Source of the DNA: Myxococcales bacterium
GTDB taxonomy: Bacteria; Myxococcota; Polyangia; Fen-1088
Length of the DNA: 9,590 nt
NCBI GenBank assembly: GCA_003153875.1
Contig: PMBY01000361.1
Location: 1,621-11,210 of the forward strand
Direction of reading: 5' to 3'
Positions 1 through 5,259 of the stretch are shown here, piece by piece (position 1 is the first letter of the stretch; every line of letters starts with the position of its first letter). The notes under the pieces are model-generated. The model worked only from the letters and a program-made list of their open reading frames with translations. It did not search any database and had not been told where the DNA came from. The translations under genes were made by a program, and so were the position numbers.

Positions 1-59
1 TTGGATTTGGTTGCCGATCTCTCATTTGCCCCATACCATTGGCGGTCACAGAACCCCCT

Positions 60-63
60 GGAG
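60..63 (+). promoter_or_regulatory. Shine-Dalgarno GGAG deciding the start at 69
   Basis: GGAG is followed by a 5-nt spacer and then ATG at 69. No comparable purine-rich motif was noted before the upstream in-frame ATG at 39, so translation most likely begins at 69. Confidence 0.6.
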
Positions 64-68
64 AACCA

Positions 69-599
69 ATGCCCAACACCGACCCCAATATCACCGCTCA
101 GATCGAAACCTTCACCCGCCAGATCGTGGCTACCGTGGAAGCAGCCGTAGCTCAGCGAATCCAGGCTGCCCTTGCTGGTGCCCTCGGCGTTCCACAGAAG
201 CGCGGGCCTGGCCGGCCACCCAAGCAGGCCGCGGCGCATGTGGCACCCGTGGCGGCGCGGAAGAAGCAGCTGTGTCCCGTGCCCGGCTGCAAGAACCCAG
301 CAGCACCAATCTTCGGGATGGTCTGCAAAGACCACAAGAACGTGGCCAAGAGCAAGATCAAGAAGTACCGCGAGGAGCGGCGGGAAGGCAAGGTGCCCCG
401 GCCGACTGCGGCCAAGCCGGCGAAAGCAAGAAAAGTGAAGAAGGTGACGCCGAAGGTTGCGCGTGCGCGGAAGCTGCAAGGACAGTACCTGGGTGCCTTG
501 AAGTCGCTGCAAGGCGCGGACAGGGCCAAGGTTAAGCAGATGGCCGCCGAGAAGGGCGTTGCCGACGCCGTGAAGCTCGCGCTCTCGCTCAAGAAGTGA
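69..599 (+). CDS. Small basic AT-hook / zinc-cluster protein, probably nucleic-acid binding
   Basis: The product is a 176-residue basic protein. An AT-hook-like core, KRGPGRPPK, lies at residues 44-52; AT-hooks bind the minor groove of AT-rich DNA. It is followed by a candidate zinc site C69-x4-C74-x11-C86-x2-H89. From about residue 90 the chain is Lys/Arg/Ala-rich with KKV and KAR runs, like a histone-H1-type tail. Residues 8-40 look helical and amphipathic and could mediate self-association. The start at 69 is preferred over an in-frame ATG at 39 because GGAG at 60-63 sits 5 nt upstream. No signal peptide or membrane segment is seen. The role is inferred to be a nucleoid-associated or regulatory DNA-binding protein. 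I do not recognise a named family, and RNA binding is equally possible. It converges on the gene remnant downstream. Confidence 0.8.
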   Translation: MPNTDPNITAQIETFTRQIVATVEAAVAQRIQAALAGALGVPQKRGPGRPPKQAAAHVAPVAARKKQLCPVPGCKNPAAPIFGMVCKDHKNVAKSKIKKYREERREGKVPRPTAAKPAKARKVKKVTPKVARARKLQGQYLGALKSLQGADRAKVKQMAAEKGVADAVKLALSLKK

Positions 600-610
600 A
601 GAAGGTGAGC

Positions 611-649
611 GGGGAGACTGGTGCCGTCGCGGGCGGTCACCAGATCCCC
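611..649. terminator. Hairpin between convergent units, possible bidirectional terminator
   Basis: GGGGA (611-615) and CTGGTG (618-623) pair with CACCAG (638-643) and TCCCC (645-649). This gives an 11-bp stem with a 2x1 internal loop and a 14-nt apical loop. It begins 12 bp after the stop of the AT-hook gene and overlaps the 3' end of the convergent methyltransferase remnant. No T-run follows on either strand, so classic intrinsic termination is not shown. Position and stem strength make a transcription barrier or mRNA 3'-end protector plausible. Confidence 0.4.
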
Positions 650-858
650 GGCACAAGACGATACCGGACTCGCGCCGCATAGTCGCGGTAGCCGGGCAGC
701 TCCGCGAGGAGTTTGCCGTCTTCGAGTGCGGTGCGCAGGATATGGAGCGCGACGCTGGCCGCGACGGGAGTGAGGCTTGCCCAGGAGCCGAGGGGGACGG
801 CGACGAAGAACCCGCTCATCCCGAGCTACCCCGGGTGTCGAATGCGCGCGTATGGTTG
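637..858 (-). pseudogene. C-terminal remnant of an isoprenylcysteine carboxyl methyltransferase-like enzyme
   Basis: Read on the minus strand, this stretch matches the end of the ICMT/PEMT-like membrane methyltransferase family. It contains QPYARIRHPG (family style GPYR-x-VRHPGY), a hydrophobic helix with PLGSW, then RTALEDGKLL, AELPGYRDYAARVRYRL and a final PGIW stop. These enzymes use S-adenosylmethionine and sit in the membrane; the RHP and RTALEDxxL parts belong to the conserved C-terminal catalytic region. Two lesions are visible. A TAG at 826-828 replaces the Tyr expected after RHPG. The reading frame then ends upstream at TGA codons at 862-864 and 868-870, the latter being the stop of the lipoprotein gene. 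The N-terminal part of the enzyme is absent. A 60-residue ORF from ATG 819 could still be translated but lacks the RHPGY motif, so function is unlikely. Family assignment is from recalled motifs, not a search. Confidence 0.75.
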
Positions 859-867
859 CAGTCAGAC

Positions 868-1452
868 TCAGGAGGGCGTGCAGGTTCCTTCGTTGCTGCA
901 GGAGGTTCCCATCAGCCCGGATACTGGCCAAACCGACTTGCAGGACTTGTCGAGAGAGACTTCCTGGCCGCCCGTGCAGGTGACCTTGAAGAGGTTGTCC
1001 GTGTCATCCAACCGCACGGTCGCCACGGTCGCGCCGGAGGCGTTCTTCACCGTGACGGATCCCATGCCAACGTACACGTCATTTCCATTGAAGGCTGTCG
1101 AGAAGCAAGTCGAGCTGCCCTTGGTTACAGTCAGGGCTCTGTCATCAGTGCTCACGTCGTGGACGTTGATTTCCTTGACCCCGTTCGCGTAGCACGTGTT
1201 CGAACTGCCGGTCGCCGTATCCTTCTGCACGGTGCAATCCCCACTTTCAACGCAGTCGGCGCCGAGGTTCGTCAGACAGCTCGGCAGGCTGCACGCACTG
1301 GCACCAGTGCCCCCTCCGGCCCCACCGCTGCCGCCTGCCGCACCCGTCCCGCCTGTGCCGCCGCCTGCGGAGGGTGTGCTGGTTCCGCCACTGCCGCAGC
1401 CCATCGCCATCGCGAGAAGGCCAACAAGGACCAATGTGTCTGGTTTTGTCAT
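868..1452 (-). CDS. Cys-rich lipoprotein with Gly-rich linker, function unknown
   Basis: A 194-residue product with a short signal peptide. After MTKPD comes a hydrophobic stretch ending AMGC, giving a candidate lipidated Cys19; Ala rather than Leu at -3 is slightly atypical. Residues 20-51 form a Gly/Thr/Ala/Ser linker. The globular part (about 54-194) holds ten cysteines (54, 59, 67, 73, 87, 116, 159, 171, 185, 191), an even number that fits five disulfides in an exported protein. Beta-rich stretches such as GMGSVTVKNASGATVATVRL suggest a small beta domain, and the DDTDN motif nearby could bind a metal. I do not recognise the domain. A purine-rich GAGAGTGAGA precedes the start. It lies 91 bp downstream of the GH2 gene on the same strand and could be co-transcribed with it. 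Confidence 0.82.
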   Translation of the reverse strand: MTKPDTLVLVGLLAMAMGCGSGGTSTPSAGGGTGGTGAAGGSGGAGGGTGASACSLPSCLTNLGADCVESGDCTVQKDTATGSSNTCYANGVKEINVHDVSTDDRALTVTKGSSTCFSTAFNGNDVYVGMGSVTVKNASGATVATVRLDDTDNLFKVTCTGGQEVSLDKSCKSVWPVSGLMGTSCSNEGTCTPS

Positions 1453-1474
1453 GTAATCTCACTCTCATCAGAAC

Positions 1475-1512
1475 GGCCGAGAGTCAACAAAGAGGGATCG
1501 GCAAACTCGGCC
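1475..1512. repeat. 7-bp-arm inverted repeat in the GH2-to-lipoprotein gap
   Basis: GGCCGAG (1475-1481) and CTCGGCC (1506-1512) are perfect complements separated by 24 nt. They lie between the GH2 stop and the lipoprotein start. It could be a weak mRNA stem or operator, but arms of this length arise by chance fairly often in GC-rich DNA. Confidence 0.3.
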
Positions 1513-1543
1513 CATTGTGCCGTCCGGTGCTTTGTGAGGCCGG

Positions 1544-4243
1544 CTAGTCGCAGGTGCCGGAACAGGGAATGAAGCGGCCTTCGCTGGCGGCTACGGTTGC
1601 GGAGCCGCTGGTGAGAGACCCCGACTTGGCCGTCACTGTGATGGTGCCGGGACCGGTTGCCTGCACCAGGGCGAAGGACAGACCAAGGAAGGCATTACGC
1701 GTGTCGCCACGGAAGGTTTCCTGGATTCGGTTTCCACTGTCCACCGCCACGATCTTGCCCGGGCCCGTGATGGAATACGTGACGGGTGCGGAGGAGCTGG
1801 TCACGACATTCCCGGCGGCGTCGGCAATCGTGGCTTTGATGAACGAGATGTCGTTCAGATCCGTCAACAGCGTGGCGTGATCGGCCGTGAGAACCACCTT
1901 GCTGGCCGTGGTTCCCGTGGCAGGAGGCGTGGTCGCGGGAACTCCCCATATCTTCTGCCAGTCGTAGCCGATCTGCCTCGCGGTCCCTACCGCGTCCTGC
2001 AGCCCGCGTGCGGTGGCGGGCCCATAGCCCTGCGTGCCGGGCCATTCGTCGGGTGCCTCGCCCAGGTAGTCCGATCCCAGCCACATGAACAGGCCGGTTA
2101 GCCCAGGATTAGCCACGACGGTGGACCAAGTGGTCGTTTCGGTGCCCATTTCAGTGAGCACGCCGGATTTGGTAGGCGAGCCGGCCATGGCCGCAATGAC
2201 CTCGGTGGTTCGGTAGTTGCCGCCAAAGACGTCGAGGAGAGTCTGCGTGGCGCCGGTGGTATCGCCAGCATCGGCGGGCTGGAAAAGTCCCTGAGTGGCT
2301 CCACGATTCGGGTCAAGCGCCTTGATGATGGAAACCATCTTGGTCAAGATGGGAGTTCTCGTCGTGATGCTGTCGCGGATCTCATTGCCCGTGCTGTAAA
2401 GAGCGATGCTGGGATGATTGCGATCCCGCGCGACAATGCTGGTCACAACGACCTGATACCAGGTCGCACCGGTGGCAGTTCCTGGCACCGCGGGCTGTCC
2501 CGTCGGAGCGGCCGCGGTCTTGCTGAAGTACGTGGCAAAGTCGCCAAGGTCGGAGTACTTGTGAGCCACCCAGGTGTCGAAGAACTCGTCCAAGACGAGC
2601 AGGCCCATGCGGTCCGTCAGGTCGAGGAAATCCGGGTTGGGCGGATCATGGGCGGTGCGGATGGCGTTGATACCCAGGGCCTTGAGCTGCGCCAGACGTC
2701 GCTGGATGGCCCGCTGCGGGGCGGCCATCCCCAGTCCATGGTAGTCTTGGTGGAGCGCGGCGCCCTGGAATTTCACGCTCTTTCCATTGATGGTCATGCC
2801 CGCATTGAACTTGATTTCCCGGATCCCGAACGGGGTCAGGTCGTCGTCGACGGTGGCGCCACCAACCAGGACGTTGGTCACCAACTGATACATGTTGGGC
2901 GTCTTGAGATCCCAAAGCAGCGGGTTTGCCACCGGGACATCGAAGGTAAAGTTGGCCGATGCCCCGGCCGCAATGGTCTGCGCCGCCGCCGAAACCGGTG
3001 CCAGCGACTTACCGCTGGGGTCGCTGACGATCCCTTGCAGGCTCACACTGGCTGACGCGTTCCCGCTATTGACCACGGTCGTTGTCACCTTCACGGTTGC
3101 CGCCGTGGTCGTGGGAGCCGGCGTGTTGACGTAGGTGGCCCACTGATCGATATGCACGGGATTGCTCGCAATGAGACGAACATGGCGGTAGATGCCGGCA
3201 CCCGCATAGAAACGCGAGGAGGGCTGCAAGCTGGTGTCGGTCTTGACCGCAATCACGTTGTCCGTGGTTCCGAACTTGACACTCGCTGTGATGTCGTAGC
3301 GGAAGCTGGTGTACCCACAGGGCTGGTTCCCGATCGGAGTGCCGTTGACGTAGATGGTGCTGTTGGCCATGACACCGTCGAACTCAATGAAAACCTTGCT
3401 GCCCGAGAGGCTTTGGGCCAGCGTGAAATGTTTCCGGTACCAGCCGATACCTGACGGCAGATACGCGCCTCTGCCAGTGCTGGGCGCGTTCTGAGAGAAC
3501 GGATCGGCGGGCGGACTCGGGCCCTCGATGGCCCAGTCGTGTGGAACGCTCAGGTGCCGCCAGGCCGTGTCAGCAAACGCCGCCCCATCCGCACCGGCCG
3601 CATCGCCGTAGTTGAACAGCCAGTCATCATTGAACGACTGGATCGTGCGCACTCGGTTGGGGGAAATCGTCCCGCCGCCACCGGTCGCGCCGCCGGAGGT
3701 GCCGCCCACCCCTGTCGTTCCGCCGGTCACTCCGCCTGAGCTGGTCGTGCCAGCAGTGGCTCCGGCCAGCCCTGTTGTTCCGCCGGTCACTTTGCCTGAA
3801 CTGGTCGTGCCACCAGCGGCTCCTCCCCCCGCCGTGGTTCCACCGGTCATCTTGCCTGAGCTGGTCGTGCCAGCGGCCGATGTCACGCCACCTGCACCGC
3901 CGCTGCCGCCGCTCATGCCATCCCCGCCCGTACTGCCTCCGGTGCCGCCAACCTGACCCCCGGTGTCGCTCAAACCCGCCGCGCCGGTGCCACCTGAGTC
4001 CCCTTTCCTGCTGCCACCAGAGTCGTTGGCACCTGCCGCGCCCGTGAGCCCGCCGGCTCCCCCGCTGCCCCCGCTCGATGTGCCGCCAAAGGGAGCAGAC
4101 GCGCCCTGGTTTCCGCCACTTCCGTTCGGTGACTTGTTCCCCGAGGAGCTACACCCGATAGCCGTACCAGCTGAAAGAAACAGAACGCCAAGCAGCAGGC
4201 AGAATTGAGGTTGCGGCATTTTTCTCGAAAGACATGGGTACAT
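1544..4243 (-). CDS. Surface-anchored GH2 glycosidase (beta-galactosidase-like)
   Basis: An 899-residue exported hydrolase. The signal peptide ends TAIGC, so Cys31 is probably lipidated; Ser at +2 does not retain the protein in the inner membrane under the E. coli rule. Residues 32-193 are a Gly/Ser/Thr linker. Then follow the GH2 sugar-binding jelly roll (about 198-365, with NDDWLFN, VPHDWAIEG and GIGWYRKHF), an Ig-like domain (about 366-475), the GH2 TIM barrel (about 477-768) and a C-terminal Ig-like domain resembling GH2 C-terminal domain 5 (about 780-886). Barrel landmarks are HQDYHGLG, IRTAHDPPNPDFLDLTDRMG, the acid/base Glu621 in STGNEI and probable nucleophile Glu698 in LTEMG. Related enzymes release terminal beta-galactose; other GH2 activities cannot be excluded. 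The barrel seems joined directly to the last domain, without the extra domain (DUF4982) found in many relatives. The start at 4243 is chosen because AAGGAG lies 5 nt upstream and the signal peptide follows. Confidence 0.92.
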   Translation of the reverse strand: MYPCLSRKMPQPQFCLLLGVLFLSAGTAIGCSSSGNKSPNGSGGNQGASAPFGGTSSGGSGGAGGLTGAAGANDSGGSRKGDSGGTGAAGLSDTGGQVGGTGGSTGGDGMSGGSGGAGGVTSAAGTTSSGKMTGGTTAGGGAAGGTTSSGKVTGGTTGLAGATAGTTSSGGVTGGTTGVGGTSGGATGGGGTISPNRVRTIQSFNDDWLFNYGDAAGADGAAFADTAWRHLSVPHDWAIEGPSPPADPFSQNAPSTGRGAYLPSGIGWYRKHFTLAQSLSGSKVFIEFDGVMANSTIYVNGTPIGNQPCGYTSFRYDITASVKFGTTDNVIAVKTDTSLQPSSRFYAGAGIYRHVRLIASNPVHIDQWATYVNTPAPTTTAATVKVTTTVVNSGNASASVSLQGIVSDPSGKSLAPVSAAAQTIAAGASANFTFDVPVANPLLWDLKTPNMYQLVTNVLVGGATVDDDLTPFGIREIKFNAGMTINGKSVKFQGAALHQDYHGLGMAAPQRAIQRRLAQLKALGINAIRTAHDPPNPDFLDLTDRMGLLVLDEFFDTWVAHKYSDLGDFATYFSKTAAAPTGQPAVPGTATGATWYQVVVTSIVARDRNHPSIALYSTGNEIRDSITTRTPILTKMVSIIKALDPNRGATQGLFQPADAGDTTGATQTLLDVFGGNYRTTEVIAAMAGSPTKSGVLTEMGTETTTWSTVVANPGLTGLFMWLGSDYLGEAPDEWPGTQGYGPATARGLQDAVGTARQIGYDWQKIWGVPATTPPATGTTASKVVLTADHATLLTDLNDISFIKATIADAAGNVVTSSSAPVTYSITGPGKIVAVDSGNRIQETFRGDTRNAFLGLSFALVQATGPGTITVTAKSGSLTSGSATVAASEGRFIPCSGTCD
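3689..3868 (-). repeat. Three 60-bp tandem repeats coding the GH2 linker
   Basis: Residues 126-145, 146-165 and 166-185 of the GH2 protein are three consecutive 20-residue units, each beginning TTSSG(K/G)-x-TGGTT and ending in a Gly/Ala-rich run. The DNA follows the same 60-bp period, visible on the plus strand as repeated gagctggtcgtgcca blocks with point differences. Unit gain or loss would keep the frame and change only tether length. Confidence 0.8.
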
Positions 4244-4248
4244 CACGG

Positions 4249-4254
4249 CTCCTT
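4249..4254 (-). promoter_or_regulatory. Strong Shine-Dalgarno AAGGAG of the GH2 gene
   Basis: On the minus strand AAGGAG is followed by CCGTG and then ATG at 4243. This fixes the start and rejects the longer frame from 4360, whose extra 39 residues are Arg-rich and would bury the signal peptide. Confidence 0.75.
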
Positions 4255-4275
4255 GTGCTCGACCGATCCGGCTCC

Positions 4276-4300
4276 CGACACAGAGGATCGCTCTGTGTCG
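4276..4300. promoter_or_regulatory. Perfect 10-bp-arm inverted repeat just upstream of the GH2 gene
   Basis: CGACACAGAG (4276-4285) and CTCTGTGTCG (4291-4300) are exact complements around the 5-nt loop GATCG. The element lies 32 bp before the GH2 start codon. It could be an operator for a dimeric regulator or a hairpin in the 5' leader. No T-run follows on the minus strand, which argues against an intrinsic terminator. Which role applies cannot be told from sequence alone. Confidence 0.6.
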
Positions 4301-4318
4301 CGGCTGTTCCCGCCTCCT

Positions 4319-4340
4319 GTTGACGGGCGATCCCGTCAAC
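4319..4340. promoter_or_regulatory. Perfect 9-bp-arm inverted repeat upstream of the GH2 gene
   Basis: GTTGACGGG (4319-4327) and CCCGTCAAC (4332-4340) are exact complements around a CGAT tetraloop. It is 18 bp away from the 10-bp-arm repeat at 4276-4300, on the side further from the GH2 start. Two perfect palindromic elements so close together suggest a regulatory leader or paired operators. No T-run follows. Confidence 0.55.
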
Positions 4341-4384
4341 CCATCCTCGCACCCTACCACAACACCGGTAGCCCCTCACGTGGG

Positions 4385-4406
4385 CTGGTGCAGTCAAGGG
4401 CACCAG
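4385..4406. repeat. 7-bp-arm inverted repeat in the GH2 upstream region
   Basis: CTGGTGC (4385-4391) and GCACCAG (4400-4406) pair exactly around an 8-nt loop. It is another inverted repeat in the gap between the membrane-protein stop and the GH2 start, and is weaker than the two nearer the start codon. Confidence 0.4.
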
Positions 4407-4465
4407 GAGAAGTGAGAGGTCAGGTCAGCGGACCTAGTGTCGAGCAAGATGTCGACTGCACCGGT

Positions 4466-4490
4466 GTGACCTCCGGATTGCAATGGTCAC
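4466..4490. repeat. 6-bp-arm inverted repeat over the stop of the membrane-protein gene
   Basis: GTGACC (4466-4471) and GGTCAC (4485-4490) pair around 13 nt and overlap the stop codon at 4487-4489. It may help form the mRNA 3' end, but there is no T-run and arms this short are weak evidence. Confidence 0.25.
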
Positions 4491-5005
4491 TGGGCGCCTC
4501 CGCCCTCCACGCGGTCGCCGTTGTACACATCCACCGCATTCATCGCTTCCGTGGTCCCCTCACTGGCTGCATTGGCCGCAGCGGCCGCGAAGCCCCAGCC
4601 CACAGAAGTGAACACCACGGTGACGCCCAATCCACCAAACAGCAAGCGATTGTTGTGCTTCATGGTTCCGTACACCGCGACCCCTGCCCCGGCCAACGCG
4701 ACGGTCAGTACGCCAAGGGCAACGAAACCCATGCTGGCCGAGTGGTGTATCTGTGCCTCGGCGCGCTTCGCGTACTCGACAGCGGCGGGCTCTCTCGCCA
4801 CGAGGCCACTCAACCCGCTGAAGCTTCCGTCATCCACCACCTTTCCGTCCTGCACCAGCTTGAGCCCTCGATCGAAAAAACCCGTCCCGCGTCGCCAAGC
4901 CAAATACCCCGGCTTGTCTCCCCGTGATCCGGGACAGCGCCAGAATTGGCAGTTGAGAATGTCCGCGCCCGCCAAGCCCATCACCTTCAGAGCAACCTGG
5001 GCCAT
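4487..5005 (-). CDS. Two-helix membrane protein, function unknown
   Basis: A 172-residue product with two predicted membrane helices, at about residues 91-113 and 121-144. They are separated by a short basic loop (TMKHNNR), so both ends probably lie on the same side of the membrane. The N-terminal half is soluble and has a C19-x4-C24 pair plus a Gly/charged segment. After the second helix comes an Ala/Glu-rich stretch ending AMNAVDVYN, a tail style seen in small hypothetical envelope proteins of this kind. There is no N-terminal signal peptide. The start at 5005 is the first ATG after the upstream stop at 5030-5032; its ribosome site (GAAGTGAA) is poor, and an internal ATG at 4981 is an alternative. 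It lies 243 bp upstream of the GH2 gene on the same strand. I do not recognise the family. Confidence 0.7.
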   Translation of the reverse strand: MAQVALKVMGLAGADILNCQFWRCPGSRGDKPGYLAWRRGTGFFDRGLKLVQDGKVVDDGSFSGLSGLVAREPAAVEYAKRAEAQIHHSASMGFVALGVLTVALAGAGVAVYGTMKHNNRLLFGGLGVTVVFTSVGWGFAAAAANAASEGTTEAMNAVDVYNGDRVEGGGAQ

Positions 5006-5074
5006 TTCACTTCGCCGATCACTTGCATGTCATTGGGAATGGCTCATCGAGACGGGGAACTCCCGATTTCACAA

Positions 5075-5096
5075 TACCGCCTCAGCGTGGGCGGTA
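5075..5096. repeat. 7-bp-arm inverted repeat in the divergent intergenic region
   Basis: TACCGCC (5075-5081) and GGCGGTA (5090-5096) are exact complements around an 8-nt loop, 69 bp upstream of the membrane-protein start at 5005. It is a candidate operator or leader stem with modest support. Confidence 0.35.
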
Positions 5097-5161
5097 GGCA
5101 TCATGGAAGTATGGCGTCCGCGAGCAAGTCACGGTTTGCGAGGATAGTGGGTCAGTTTCGC

Positions 5162-5193
5162 CCTCATCGAGGCGGGCCGACGTTTCGATGAGG
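5162..5193. promoter_or_regulatory. Perfect 9-bp-arm inverted repeat between divergent genes
   Basis: CCTCATCGA (5162-5170) and TCGATGAGG (5185-5193) are exact complements with a 14-nt spacer. Arm centres are about 23 bp apart, two helical turns, which suits a dimeric regulator bound to one DNA face. It is 66 bp before the start at 5260 and 156 bp from the start at 5005. The rest of the 5006-5259 gap shows no supportable gene. Confidence 0.5.
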
Positions 5194-5242
5194 AGATTGA
5201 AGGCGGCGTCTGTTTGCATTCCGGGATCGGACGCGCACATGC

Positions 5243-5248
5243 CATAAT
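5243..5248 (+). promoter_or_regulatory. Possible -10 box (CATAAT) close to the parvulin-like gene start
   Basis: CATAAT ends 11 nt before ATG 5260, and no good Shine-Dalgarno is visible in front of that ATG. If this is a -10 box, the transcript would have a very short or no leader. A TTGCAT at 5214-5219 is 23 nt away, too far for a standard -35. This is weak evidence. Confidence 0.25.
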
Positions 5249-5259
5249 CCACGGCAATT

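Noticed and set aside
152..931. Minus-strand ORF of 259 residues over the AT-hook gene and methyltransferase remnant
   Set aside because: Arg/Pro/Ala-rich, no family resemblance; it overlaps the AT-hook/zinc protein and reads the remnant out of frame.
742..1572. Plus-strand ORF of 276 residues antisense to the Cys-rich lipoprotein
   Set aside because: The minus strand has a signal peptide, linker and cysteine pattern; the plus frame has none of these.
4244..4360. N-terminal extension of the GH2 gene to an ATG at 4360
   Set aside because: The extra 39 residues are Arg-rich and would precede the signal peptide; AAGGAG sits correctly before the ATG at 4243, and the extension runs through the two perfect inverted repeats.
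4205..4927. Plus-strand ORF of 240 residues across the GH2 leader and membrane-protein gene
   Set aside because: Antisense to a protein with two clear membrane helices; no domain features of its own.
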